This document shows, in pieces, positions 43,048 to 54,848 of a stretch of 64,000 bases of DNA. The stretch is from Verticillium longisporum (lineage: Eukaryota > Ascomycota > Sordariomycetes > Glomerellales > Plectosphaerellaceae). The stretch covers positions 1,488,001 through 1,552,000 of the forward strand of contig JAETXT010000008.1 in NCBI GenBank assembly GCA_019188255.1. The letters run 5' to 3'. The notes under the pieces were generated by a model. That model ran no database searches, was not told the origin of the DNA, and saw only the letters and a program-made list of their open reading frames with translations. The stretch's first letter is position 1, and the number at the start of each line of letters is the position of its first letter. Both the position numbers and the translations under genes were made by a program.

Positions 43048-45070
43048 CTACCACTCCAGTCTATCATCGCACTCAAGAGCAACGTCAAACCTCGCATCTC
43101 CCCTCCAGACCTTGCTTCCTGAGTTGCAGGACGCCACCACAGTTCGCAACTGAGAGATCATGGAACCAGGCCCGCTGGCCAAGACAATCGTCCGCCCGCG
43201 AATTGTTCCCTCCACAAAGGCTGGCACAATGACATCCAAATCAGGGTGAGTTCCAGTCATTTGCAGGTCGAGCGAAGCGCTGTTTCGCGAAGAAGACGAA
43301 GATGACGATGAGGTCGCGTCAGCCACCTGCTTCTCTGCTTTTGGGCTGAAGCCTTCAGACCCGAGATCTGCCTCTCCTTGCCTCGTCACGCGGACGTGGA
43401 TCTGGATACCATGCGACTTCGCCGCCACGAGAAGGGCTTCTAATTCAGGCTGCACCCACTGCACGTCTTGGCGGCGGCGAACCGCCCAGACAAGCTCAAT
43501 TTTTCTATCAGGAGTGCCTGGTTGTTGGGCGAGGTGCAACAGAACGGGAAGCACGTAGGAAATGCCCGTCCCGCCAGCAACGCATAGGACGTTGACTTCG
43601 GGCGTCAGGTTCTCGACGAGGGACTCGCCGTACGCGCCAGAAAGGATCACAGGCGTCGTCTTGGCAGATCCATCCTGCACGGCAAGCTTCCGGACAGCAA
43701 GGCTGGCAATCTTCTTGGTCTCACCCTGCTTGGCGCGGAATATGTAAGCGTGTTCGACGGTGCCATTTCGGTCTACAGCGAGGCTGAGGGGCGTGAAGGG
43801 GTGAGACTGCCAGATGGAGGACTCGGGGAAACAGAGGTAGAAGTGCTGGCCCGGCTGCCAGGGACTTTGCGAGTGCCTGAAATCGAGGCGTACAATGTCG
43901 CCGTTCTCTGCGTCAGGGAAGACGGAGAGCACAGCTTGGGCAGCTTTGAAGCCCATAGTTCCGTTGGGGAGGTACTGATAGTGGACGAGGGCAGACCGAG
44001 CGAGGCGGGCAAAGCGGTCGAACAGCCAGATGGCGAGGCCGGGTACCACTGCAGGTGATCTTGTCAGCGATCATCCTTGAAAGAAGGCCTGTGCAGCCGC
44101 AAAACATACTGAAGACTTTCAAAGGCTGCCAGTGGCCCCAGCAGGCACCTATATACACCATGGCAAGCACGTAGTGCGACTTTCGGAAGAATTCGTAGCC
44201 TGTGAGGCGGATACCCCACGGAGTACTCAGAACAACCATGATGAAAATCAGGATCATGGCGACACAGCCCCAGATCATATATAGCTGCTTGATCCATTTA
44301 TTAGCGACAGCAGGCTGGGGTTGGTACAAGACCGCCTCAATGACGGTCCAGCCGATGGTGTGCGCTAAGGACTGTGCGAAAATGATATATCCGAGCCACC
44401 TGTGAAGAAAGTTGAAGTTCTGGTAAGGAATTCCTGTGAGGATCGAGAGTATCGACTCGCGACTTGATAGTAAAATCGAAAATGGCGTCAAGGCGTACGC
44501 GAGAGTGCCGACTCGATCAGACCATGCACCAACGCTGGATCGGGTCTGGAACAGCCCCGGGTGAGCCTTGACCGGCGTTCTCCATGTCTGGTAGTGAATT
44601 CCCATGAAGCTGAAGAGCGCAAGGTAGCCGGTCAGAACAACAAGGATAAGCACCTGCAGGCGAGTGGTCCTCCCAAATATGAACCTGATTGAATCAGGAA
44701 GAAGATGCCGGCGCCGCATCGCAGATATAGACCTGGCCAACCGGGTGACGGAGGACGGAGGTGTTTTGTTCTTCTCATCGTCGACGACAACGCCTGGCAC
44801 GGTCTCGGCGGCTTTGGGTGATGCGCAAAAATGGCGACCGACGGCGAGAATAAGAAGAATGCCGCCCAACGTGGCCCAAAGCACCCCGGTGTACTTCATA
44901 CCGACGGCGTGAGAGCCGTAGACAACTTCAAAGTACTCGCATGTTCCAGGATCGTTTGCGCAGGGCAAAACCCGAACGGCGTAGCCCCAATAGTTGACCA
45001 GAGATCCTTCGCTGATGTTCTGAGACTGGTAGCCTTGACGAGCCACCAGCTGTGATGAGGGCTCCATCAT
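43048..45070 (-). CDS. Ferric/cupric reductase, FRE family transmembrane component
   Basis: Exons on the minus strand are 45070-44110 and 44048-43048, joined by a 61-nt GTATGT intron (653 aa). The enzyme passes electrons from NADPH through FAD and two hemes across the plasma membrane to reduce Fe(III) or Cu(II) outside. Visible features are an N-terminal membrane helix (about 60-78) and then the ferric reductase domain with both bis-heme pairs in exact H-x13-H spacing: His223/His237 and His299/His313. The FAD motif HPFT is at 403-406, the NADPH loop VAGGTGIS at 477-484 and GPGSM near the end. A serine run (SSSSSSSSR) sits in an insertion of the NADPH domain. The gene is divergent from the Ctr copper transporter across 1053 bp, suggesting joint control by metal starvation. 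Confidence 0.93.
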
Positions 45071-46123
45071 TCTTTATTGTGTTTGATGATGGCCTTTTGT
45101 TGTTGAGTTGTTCTGTCTGAAAGCAAAAGCAGGAACAAACGGTGCAGTCGGGAGACTCTGCTACCTTAAGAGGCACAAGAGATGGCGTTAATGGTTAATG
45201 TAAATGTCAGTCCAGCCGACATACGAAAAAGCTCGGCTGCATATATGCACGAAGAGACTGCCGAACATGCTCGCCACAGGCCCAGACCTACATGGCCGGT
45301 TCAAGTACGCTATTAAAACCTGAAGAACCTTTAATGCTGCAGTCTGTGTACCCTAACCTATGGGCGGTGTCTCCGGGCATGGACTTGGTGAGCAAGTTGG
45401 TGGATCGCCGAGATCGAGGCAAAATGATACATGGCTCGCCTAAGGTGTAGCATGACTCGAGTCAAGAGCAAGTTCCCAGCCCCTACTTGCCATACTGACA
45501 AGGGAAACGGCCCAACCTTCATCTTCGAAGTACCGCTCGACGGGGTCAGTTCCTCGTTTGGAACCCGAATCCCAAGCATTTGGCGGGCCCGACATCCGGA
45601 ACATGCCATGTGCGCCATGTGCTATCGCCAAACGAGCCAATGCCGTGAACTGTGATTGAAAGATATCCACGTTGTTGAGCGCCGATCTACCGTCATCCCT
45701 GGCCGCGGGTCCAAAATGAGCTCTATTGAGCAAGTTTCGATTGGCGCGCGCTGGCCCCACGGCTTGGTATTCAGCGATAACTTTTCCTTCGTCTACCATT
45801 CAGGGTTCCATTTCCTGCACGTTAGGCTTGTTTTGCGCTCCGAATAACTAGTGTTGAGAAGGTTTTTATGCTTGGTAACGCCACTGTTTCGACGCCGGGT
45901 CGGGAAGTGGGAAATCTGCCGACTGAAGGCGAGTGGCTTGATATAGGCCAGGCCATTCACCAGCTCTTCCAAGAGAGGGTGATCATCTTTGTGGAATCTC
46001 TCCCTTTTTTTCAGCGACCTCAAGCCTTCGTCTTGTATTCGACAGCGGTCCTAGCACTTAAGTCTCGATCGCAGCTGTCGATTTTTATAGGCCACAAGAT
46101 TAACGCCATAAACACCGTCCATC
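45071..46123. promoter_or_regulatory. Shared divergent promoter region of ferric reductase and Ctr copper transporter
   Basis: The 1053 bp between the two start codons contain two copies of CTTGCTCA in minus orientation (TGAGCAAG at 45389-45396 and 45727-45734). These differ in one base from the yeast Mac1 copper-response element TTTGCTCA, and a related TTTTGCGCTC lies at 45831-45840. Mac1-type factors, including filamentous-fungal ones, activate reductase and Ctr genes under copper starvation. The sites are seen; their function is inferred. Open frames inside the region (45440-45799 minus, 45868-46158 plus) are not supported as genes. Confidence 0.4.
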
Positions 46124-46818
46124 ATGAATCACGGCACCGCGGAAGGCGCGGCCTGTAAGGTCTCGGTATTGCCTCCTGCCTGTTACTTCTCCCACATTCG
46201 AACACTGGCGTACTGACATGAGAATTTTAGATGCTATGGAACTGGGACATTGTTGACGCTTGTAAGTGAACGACCTTCGCATCCTACGGCTGCCAACTCC
46301 GTTCTCTGACAGTCTTTGCCACAGGTTTCCTTGCCGAATCCTGGCAGATCGAGAATAATGGAATGATGGCCGCATCCTGTGTCGGTGTCGCCCTCCTCGT
46401 CGTGGTTCTTGAATGCCTTCGGCGACTAGGCAAAGAATACGACGGGATGATTATCCATCAGGTACAGCGTCGCGCGGCGTATTTGTCAACCGATCACAAA
46501 AGCCCAAGAGAGAGCGCCGGCTGCTGCGCTCCACAAGGCTCAGTCGCCATTATGCCGCCGCACATGCTCACATTCAGAGCGTCTCCACTACAGCAGGTCG
46601 CGAGAGCTGTCATCCACGCTGTGACATTTGGTGTTGCGTACATTGTCATGCTTCTCGCCATGTACTTCAATGGATATATCATTATTTCCATCCTCATCGG
46701 AGCAGGCTTAGGCAAGTTTCTTTGCGACTGGCTGGTTATCAGAGTGCAGGTTGGCGGCGGCGGCGGGGCTGGAGAAGAAGCGACAGGTATCGACGAGACG
46801 ACCGTGTGTTGCAGCTAG
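46124..46818 (+). CDS. Ctr-family copper transporter
   Basis: Exons are 46124-46165, 46231-46261 and 46325-46818 (188 aa). Ctr proteins are trimeric Cu(I) channels of plasma or vacuolar membranes. After splicing the N-terminus reads MNHGTAEGAACKVSMLWNWDIVDACFLAESW, the usual start of fungal Ctr domains (CK-S-MLWNW). TM1 is MMAASCVGVALLVVVLECL. TM2 holds the selectivity motif MxxxM (MLLAM), and TM3 holds the packing motif GxxxG (GAGLG). The long loop contains one CC pair, and the C-terminus ends CCS, typical of cytosolic Cu handover. The first donor used is GTATTG at 46166; an alternative GTAAGG three codons earlier breaks the frame. Few N-terminal Met motifs suggest a Ctr2/Ctr3-like member rather than a Met-rich Ctr1. 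The pairing with the reductase supports copper uptake. Confidence 0.88.
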
Positions 46819-48612
46819 GCAAACTCCAGGATCAAAATATGGACATGGCAATTTCGGGTAACTTGGGAAGCTATGCTGCCGCTGCTACTGCTCAGATTAA
46901 ACAATAAAGCCAATGGTCTGTCGCCGAGGAGTGTGCCATCTTCATAAAAGCCGCCTTGGGAGCACAGGGACACGCCGCTGTATCGGCCACACCATCGTCT
47001 GGCCCTGTGACCACAAATCATTCACAAACCCAGAAGTGACGATATTTCAAATAGGCTCCGAAAATCCTACAGGCAAAACCTGAATGCTGTCTTCGTGCAT
47101 CCCACAAAAAGTATTGAGGCTGCACCTCGATGCGAGGATGCCGTCTGTATTCGGTGGAAGTCACCATCCCCGAAGGCACTGCCCAACGATGGATACATCA
47201 CTCTTAGTTCTTCGGGTCGTGAATGACAAGTATTCTTCTTCATCTCAACTCAAGGATCGACCAGGTCGCCAATAATGTCTGCAGCAGGCACTTATCGTGG
47301 GCTCACCACACCCTTACCACTTAGCCAATGCCAGTGGACAGGATTGCCGAATGAGGCAGGTCTATTAATGGAGTTTCGGGAGCCAAGGCGGCCAATGCCG
47401 CCCCCACCTCTCGCGTTATGTTCTGCATCCTTCGCCAATGGAAGCCGATGCAATGCCTCAACTGGAACGACTAAGAGTCGGATCACCGCAGCGAATCATT
47501 GCATCACATCGCTAAATTTGACTTCATATCTGAACAGTAGTTGCTACTGGAACATACACGATGATTCATGGTTCACCTAGTGGGGGCTGCCGCTGCTCGC
47601 ACTCCAAGTCAATAGGGTTGGAATCCCAAGAGTCGCATCCTCACCAACATGCTTGAGTTTAGGAAAGTGGCACAACGAGCAAGAAGATGAGCATCCTCAA
47701 GCGATAGATAAACAAGAGGTAATATAAATGTGAGCTTACAACACTATAAATCTCAAATGCATGATATATGATAGTCACAGGCAATGGTCAAGCCCATTTG
47801 GAGGTAGATCGTTGATTGCCGGGGTACCATTAAGCAAGTGGGACGGGCCTGAGCACTGTCAAAGCTGCACGGGCACATAAGTTCCCAAGTGGTCATCGGG
47901 GATCATCACAGCAGGCTCTGGAAAGCCCCCCACTCGGAATCCTACACAACCTTAAAAAAAGAACATTGCCTCCCTCAACGGGAGGATCGATCCTACGCAG
48001 TACTTGAAGTAATGATGAGCGTCACCAAACATGGGAATTCATCCTCATCAACGCCACATACTCACCTCTGCCTACAATCGTCATCATCCTGTCGGGTCCA
48101 GGCCCAACCTTCTCAGCGGGTGTGGCGTCGGACCCCTGAAGCTATCTGATAGAGCTGATGCAAGCAATTGTGTGGATAACCTGTTTGGGGTGCGATCTGA
48201 GTATCCTCCTGTGTCTGATTATTTTGTGCTATTCTAAGATCGCAGCGTCGGATACATCAATGGCTCAGGACATGTCGACCAAACCTATTGACCAAACCTG
48301 ACGTGATGGATGGAGATGGCCAATCCTTAATTCAGTTTCTCACACATGACCCCTTCACGTAACCTGCTGACTAGCTGCAAAAGTCTGAGCTAAGAACTTA
48401 ACTGAGGAAGTTTTCAGGATCGAGATTCATATATAATGATGGCTTCGCTTCTCGATTGAGAGTGTACTCACCGACTGCGCCTTAAAAACAAAACCAAAGC
48501 AACTTCTGCTTCTGCCCCATTAATTCAAATCCTTTCCTATTATTCTCACCACTGTCTTACAAGCCGACTCAAGCAGCCCGCGCGAAGGGACACAAACACT
48601 GTTATCTACACA
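46819..48612. other. 1.8-kb intergenic region
   Basis: No gene was recognised. Moderately AT-rich with only short unsupported frames. Its right end holds the leader of the secreted repeat protein gene. Confidence 0.55.
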
Positions 48613-49091
48613 ATGGGCAACTACAGATCAGCACTCCTCCTTTCTATCCTCGCCACGTCCACCGTTCAAGCTAGCTTTTGGACACCACCCAAGGGCCACA
48701 GCCCCCCTGATTGCGAGACGACTACCACATTTGCTACTCTGACCGTCATAAGTTCAGAGATCACTGGCCCTACTGCCGGGCCCACTGGCGGGCCCATCCC
48801 CCCTATCCCGGAGCACTCCAGTGCGATCGAGGAGCCTATCTACCCGCAGCTCTCAGTGTTGATCCCCCCAGCCCTTGTCCTTCGGATCAGCCAGGCAAGC
48901 CCGGAAAGCCCGAGAAGCCGCACAAGCCGGGGAAAACCTGGGACGGCAACAAGCCCTGGGACGGCAACAAGCCCTGGGACGGCAACAAGCCGTGGAGGGG
49001 CGACAAGACTTGGAAGCACCACAACGGCCAGGAAACAATCGACAGGGTGGTCGCCATGACTAAAAGGCCACGTGGCGGCGAAGCGGACTGA
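48613..49091 (+). CDS. Small secreted repeat protein, frame broken once
   Basis: Starts at ATG 48613 with a clear signal peptide (MGNYRSALLLSILATSTVQA), followed by a Thr/Pro/Gly-rich segment (TTTTFATLTVISSEITGPTA). Downstream, a different frame encodes PGKPGKPEKPHKPGKTW and a tandem Trp-Asp-Gly-Asn-Lys-Pro repeat, ending at the stop at 49089-49091. The two halves are out of phase by one missing base. Two C6 runs, at 48798-48803 and 48864-48869, lie where one added C would join them (about 159 aa). The first frame is also open to about 49057 but is low-complexity there. A short weak-donor intron at 48745-48821 is the alternative. The function is unknown; it could be a cell-wall or effector-like protein. 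Confidence 0.55.
48949..49020 (+). repeat. 18-nt tandem repeat encoding WDGNKP
   Basis: Three near-identical 18-nt units (TGGGACGGCAACAAGCCC) at 48949-48966, 48967-48984 and 48985-49002, then a degenerate fourth to 49020 (WRGDKT). In the downstream frame they give a hydrophilic, Trp-spaced repeat. Confidence 0.9.
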
Positions 49092-52000
49092 TGCTGCTCC
49101 CAGGATGTTCCAACATTGAGCGATGATATGTTTATCAACTATTTGTATAACTTGATTCATAGTCAAACGCTGAATAGGTGCATTGCTAGAAATATGACGT
49201 GCACGAAAGTATAATTCCCACAATCGACCTAGAAGCTAATGGAAACTATGTATCTTGGCCCAGCCTTTTTCGAACAGTGTAGTCGACCTCGTAGAAGAAT
49301 TATTCAGCCATTTTGAAGTCTTATATCTAACTAATTCTTTTAAACATCCTATGACAGGTGCTTCAAACTACTGAAGAGAAAGAAATGAAGAAAGCAATGA
49401 AAAATGGTACCTTAAAATAAGAATGTTGTCCTTTTTGCAGCCCGGTGGAGTGCATTGGGGGATGCCACCAGGTTGGGAGGGATGACGCTCCCATGTTTGG
49501 TGGATACGCAGGTGAACCATCCCTAGGTACTTCGATGTATCGGTTGGGCCCGCCTATTGTTCGGTTTGCCCCTCTCTACAGGCAATTTAGGCGTACTTGA
49601 GATCGAAACCGGCTCCGACCATCCCAAGTATGGGAGGGAAGATGAAAGTTGACACAGTCTTGGACACAACCTCATTCGCGCCACAGCCGCCGGGTTGGCC
49701 TTGTCCATCGGAAGAGAAAGTCCATGTCATCCCATTGCCTGCGGTCTGGCCATTGTGGTTGACGAAAATAAAGAAGCTGGCCCTGATCTTGTGAGCATCA
49801 TGGCGGGTGTTGCATCGCGTGGAAGCTTCACAGCCGTAGCCGCCATTGATGCATCCGATCTAGCCGATGCAGTTGTTGGAAATAGTTTCTGAACAACATT
49901 CTGTCCAGCCATTATACTTGTGCTGGTTGGCCAACCGCCTCAGCGTCTCCTATCCTGCCTCAACCATGACGTCTCGAAGCTCATGATGGTTGCCACCAAC
50001 ATCATCCCACTTCCCCTTGATATCGACGTGTACAGTGTGGTCCGGATGACGGTTGAGGGGCAAGCTCGGTTTTGGGTCTTGATGGGTCCGGGGTCAAAGC
50101 CAACGATATTGCTTCCTTTGCACAACCTCATCTACCGCAGTCACCGCCGCTGATAAGTCGAATTGCCGGTCGCTGCAGGAGGTTTCCAACGGCGAATTTG
50201 TTCTTATCCTAGAGTAACGATCTCCCCATGATGGGCCGCAACCCATGCCTGTCGCAGGGCTGGTCCCCTGAAGATTGTAGCCACAAATCTTTCCGTCACA
50301 GTCTCGCCCTACCTGGGTACGCTCGGCTTCCTCCGGGTGTTTCGTCAGGGAGATGAGCCGGCCGAGGCGAAGGGGAATGATACTTCAGAGCACATGATTC
50401 TTTCCTTTCCGCCTTAGGTCCTCACCGTAGGTAACCGAGGAGGTTCTATATGAACATTGGGCCTGGTGTTGGCGGGTGCAGTCGACGGGTCTTCGCCTGG
50501 TTCTTAGAAGCTTGGATCCAGCGCTGCCATGAGTAGGCAACGATTCAAGTCATCATATATTGTCATACATCAGAATAACGACGGATTTCTACCTCTGCAG
50601 GCTCAAGTATGGCCTAGTAATAAGCACAAGGCAAATGTTACATAGTTTGAATTACGGGCGACAATTATGGGCGACCACCGTATGCGGAGTTGTGAGCTCA
50701 TTTAAGGCCAATGCAAAGGAGAACTCGTTTTTTTCAGACTGCTCGATCATGTTGTGCCACATCCAGATTTAGGCACTGACGCTTCGAAAGACATGAAAAT
50801 GGATTTCATACCTCAGTCTAACGAGTGAATACGAAACGAAGCGCAGCAAAATACGAGGGGATGTTGAAGTATTTAGTTCCCTGTTCGTTCAAGCAGATCG
50901 ATGAGGAGACAGAGGCAAACTGCGGACGACCGTTATATTCAATAACCCCCCAAAAAATTGGTGGCACTCGCAAGCTCTCTTATCGCCCGTACATGGCCCC
51001 ACAGTGATCGAGCCTGGCTCTTGTACCCGCTCGGGCAGGTCTGTTTATGTCACTCACGGATGCAGCAAAAAGGTCGTTTCCACGTCCCCTTTTGGGATCA
51101 CCTGTCCAGCAGGAAGCCACACCCCGTTCACATCGTGGTCTGGCACCCTTGCTTTGATGGGAATCACGCAAATGGAACGGCGTCCCGGACTTCTCCGCAC
51201 AGCGCCAGCACTGCGCTGACGTCGGCACCTGCAGCATGGGTCGGCACCCTTCTCCCACCTCCCTTTCACAAGGGAAGTACTACCATCGTGGCTAAATCGC
51301 ATGATTTAGAAGCTGCGTCTACGGGTATCACGCTGCATAGATGCTGGTCAAGCAAGCGGTGGGTCATTCAGGCTTCACTGAGGCCTAGCCAGGGCTGGAG
51401 ACCTATCGCCTGACGAGTGTTGCCTTACAATTTCAGACCAGCCTGTCCCGTTTGCCCACAGTATCGAACAAACTTGTTCAGGCACGAGCAGTGTACACTT
51501 CCACAACGAGCACATGTTTCCACCCGCCTACCTGAGTTGTGATACGATTGCCGCAGATTCCTAGTGCCCAGTCACGGGCCGCGCGTCAAATGCATATTAT
51601 ATTGAGAGAGAATACTTGACACGGTCAAGAACACCCATATCAAAATGCATCGAGTCATGGCCGGCAGGTCTGTGACAAAAGCCCGAGAGAGATTTAAAAA
51701 GATAGACCACATCATCGTTGAGACGATCGGGCGTGTGGTGAAGGGATAGCCGCGTTGTCAAAATGAGGTTGTGCTTCAGAGAATCAAGCTTTGTTGCATC
51801 GGCAGTGTTGCGTCGAAAGTCAAAGCCAGTGGGCTCTAGTCATGCTTGATGCAAGTAATGAGGATGAAGAAGAGAGTTTCGGCAATCCCAAGGTTTCGCC
51901 GATCGTGTGCAGCGTGCGCTACCTTAGGCCAGCAGCGTGGTGCCCCAGAGATACGAAATTTCCGGAAATGTGACCCGAGGACGACTCGTTGACATAGAGG

Positions 52001-52836
52001 ATCTTATGTGAAGGCTCTTCAAACCATACCTGGGGCTTTCAAGACGTGCTCTTAAATTACATCCATCATATCTACAGTACCCATCCAGGTAAGGTTCCTA
52101 GGTCCCCCATTCACGACGACGCCGACAGTTACGGTAGGGCCTGCCTGCAACCAGGGGGAAAAGCACGATCCGACATTGGAGTAGAAAACACGACTGGAGT
52201 AAGTCCAGGGTTTATCAAGTCATTTACAGCAAAATAGACAGATCAAGTATCAATTTATGGTGAACCATCGATGGAAGAGCTCCGTATTCACTTCGGTTTG
52301 TTTCCATTACTTCCTTTCCCATCAAGAAGCTGACTAGCCAGTGGTGGTGCCAGCAGCCCTGTCTGACTGGGGCGCCATCGGTGATCATCCGCCCAAGATA
52401 CGCTTCGAGATTGCCATTGCTTCTCCCCTAGCCCTAGCGCCGGGCCTGGCCGCGCCCACCCGTGTTTGCTGTCACAGCGCGAATCACGGACAGTAAGCGA
52501 CCACTCAAGACTCTCGAGCCCCTGAATGAGGAGGCGGACTGCCACAGCTTACCCCTACTCGAAGCGCCCGATCGGTATTAGCTGTTCGTACTCGGTACCA
52601 ACCGAGGCTCTGTCCTTCGTACTTAAATCAAGGCCCTTCCGTCCGTTGCCTGTACACTGCATTCTCGAACGTTGTCATTGGCCTCGTCGCACTGATGTTC
52701 GCATCCTGTTCCTGAGCAAGCGATCATCTTGTCCTACTTTGCCATTCATTTCATTCGTCCACTTCTCTGACCGTTGCACCTTTCATCTGCCAGGTAACCC
52801 AGTCTTTTGTTCAATCCAAACATTTCTCGTGGTCAA
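49092..52836. other. 3.7-kb gene-poor region
   Basis: Apart from the degenerate frame at 49587-50093, no gene is supported. Frames at 50958-51413 (both strands) overlap and lack any recognised domain. The last 300 bases are CT-rich and contain the leader of the chitosanase gene. Confidence 0.5.
49587..50093 (-). pseudogene. Degenerate small cysteine-rich protein (two internal TAG stops)
   Basis: One minus-strand frame reads coherently over 168 codons to TAA at 49589-49587. It is interrupted by TAG at 49952-49950 and 49862-49860, and preceded by TGA at 50096-50094. The translation looks like real protein rather than noise: NGWTECCSETISNNCIG, GGYGCEASTRCNTRHDAHK, ASFFIFVNHNGQTAGNG, MTWTFSSDGQGQPGGCG and VSTFIFPPILG. 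Cysteines are regularly spaced, as in small secreted proteins, but no start codon or signal peptide is seen. I do not recognise the family. Both stops could come from CAG by C-to-T at CpA. Unrecognised introns are the main alternative. Confidence 0.4.
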
Positions 52837-53779
52837 ATGATCCTCGCCAAAACTCTCGTCGCTACCGCGGTTCTGTCGACAGCCATCGCCCGCGACATCC
52901 CCGACAACCTCAGATCTTTCTACAATCACATTCGCGACCAGAAACAATGCAAAAATGCCCTCGCCACCGGGTTCCACAGCTCGGACGGCGACAGCGGCGA
53001 CTTTGATTATTGCGGCGACTACCTAGAAAAGTACAACATCGTGTACCTTCAGGGCCGCAACAGCGAGCTTGTCAATTTGGACATTGACTGTGACGGAATC
53101 CAGGGCGGGCCCGCTGATGACGGTCGCTGTGGGTCGTCCGGCGATACGCAGTCGCAGACGAGTTTCCAAGAGGATCTTCAAAGTTATGGCGCCAACCAGA
53201 CCGACCTCGACGCCAACGTCCACCCTTATGTCGTCTTTGGCAACGAAAGCGAGGAGAATAAGAAGGGTTGGCCGACCTTTGACCCCAGCGCCCATGGCAT
53301 TGAGCCTCTGAGCCTCATGGCCGTCGTCTGCAACGACCAGCTCGTATGTTTCCCCTCTCTTTTTTCTCTTATTTCGCCACCAACAGTCTCGGACAATGAA
53401 TGTATCGAGCGACTGTCGCTGACGAACGCAGTACTACGGCATCTGGGGCGACACGAACGGCGACGACGGCGACGAGGCCATGGTCGGTGAGGCTTCCATC
53501 TCCTTGGCGACGCTGTGCTTTGGCAACAGCATGAACGGTGACAACGGCCACGACGACAACGACGTCCTATTTATCGCGTTTACCGGCAGCGATGCAGTCC
53601 CAGGCAACGACGGCGCCGACTGGGCCGCCAACAACGCTACCGTCTTCCAGGAGAGCATTACCGAGCGCGGCAATAAGCTCGTCGAACGCATCGGCAACGC
53701 TGCCCCATGTCGCACGAGCGTCGGCGGTTGGCTTGTCTACGGAGCGGTAGCCGCCGTGGCTGGAGCTCTGATTCTGTGA
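52837..53779 (+). CDS. GH75 fungal chitosanase with C-terminal GPI-type tail
   Basis: Exons are 52837-53343 and 53432-53779, with an 88-nt GTATGT intron (284 aa). The enzyme hydrolyses beta-1,4 bonds of chitosan outside the cell. A signal peptide (MILAKTLVATAVLSTAIA) is followed by the GH75 domain: GDFDYCGDYL, NLDIDCDGIQGG, VHPYVVFGNE, DPSAHGIEPLSLMAVVCN, then YYGIWGDTNGDDGDEAMVGEASISLA. The last block contains the catalytic Asp (GDTNG) and Glu (VGEAS) of the family, and NGHDDNDVLFIAFTG follows. Unlike simple secreted chitosanases, it ends in a small linker and a hydrophobic tail (GWLVYGAVAAVAGALIL), which suggests a GPI anchor to the plasma membrane or wall. The frame is open upstream to 52807 without an ATG. 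Confidence 0.92.
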
Positions 53780-54848
53780 CGATAGATATTGTAATGACTG
53801 TAGCATATGTAACAATACCACCAAGCGTCTGTTTTTAGGCTGGTCAAGCAGGCCTTCGGTCGCATGTATGCGCGTTGATGCGCGAGGACATCGCAATTTG
53901 GAGCCTGTTCTACAGTAAACAGCGGTCCGTCAGAGAGTCTTGACTGGCACTGCTAGGTGGCATGGCTCTTACTCTCTCGCCCACCTCTACAACGGAGATC
54001 ATGGTCCGCGCGCAAGCTCTCCCCTTTTCCTGCTGGCCCCTTCGGCATGCTATTCTACGTATGAGGTGGGTAAAATGAAAGGAAGCAAGTTCTGCGAGTA
54101 CGGCAGGATGATACGACACCTGCTACGCCTTGGCTACTACGAGGACGCAGTCGGCGGTGGACGGTGACATTTCTGCAACTTGAAAGGTCCAACCAAATGC
54201 TTCCATATAGCATGGAAGCCGTCGAAACTGTTCTTCCGTTGTCTGACCGTCATCGATCTGCAGTGCTGGTGAGCGTAGGAGTGTAATCCGAACAACTGAA
54301 CTCTGAAGCCTCATTCAAAGGTCATGGAGTCGCCGGGCCTTCCATTCAATCACCATCTAAGCAGTGCAACTAATTGTAATGCTTCATTGTTCAAATGTCT
54401 GATTTGCCAAAACGGATCGATTGGCTACCTCCACGACAAGCTTCGACGCCAAGCAGGCCATTTGCGCACAGTGGTTCATTCACACGCTCGCTTTGACCCA
54501 TCAAAGTAGCATTTTCTCCCCAACACCCCGCCTGAAGATGGGCGACACTGCGTTCATGCATGGACCGTTGAACCCCACCCAAAAGCAGCGATCATCATGA
54601 AGGCCGACGCCAACAGGTTACTTTATCGGCTTGTAATCCTGCGATCAATGAAAACACTACAAGGATGTATCACTAAGATCAAACAACATCAAGTGCGAAC
54701 CGAGCTTTCAGGTAAAGAGTGTATTGTCATCAAAAAACGCCTGTCCTGTACCTAGTATCCTGTATCCTGTATCATGTATCCTGTATGTTTATCCTGATAT
54801 CTATGTCATAAAAGTTCATGTCATGCATGCTATGCAGAGGTCCCGTGC
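53780..54848. other. 1.1-kb convergent intergenic region
   Basis: Contains a (GTATCCT)n microsatellite at 54755-54786 and no supported gene. Confidence 0.6.
54755..54786. repeat. Microsatellite, 7-nt unit GTATCCT
   Basis: Four and a half copies of GTATCCT, one reading GTATCAT, close to the 3' end of the secreted protein gene. Confidence 0.85.

Noticed and set aside
45440..45799. 119-codon minus-strand frame inside the reductase/Ctr promoter region
   Set aside because: No recognised domain, no start or splice context linking it to another exon, and it lies between two strongly supported divergent genes.
48745..48821. 77-nt intron that would join the two frames of the secreted repeat protein
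   Set aside because: The donor GTCATA is poor and no clear branch site was seen; kept only as an alternative to a missing C.
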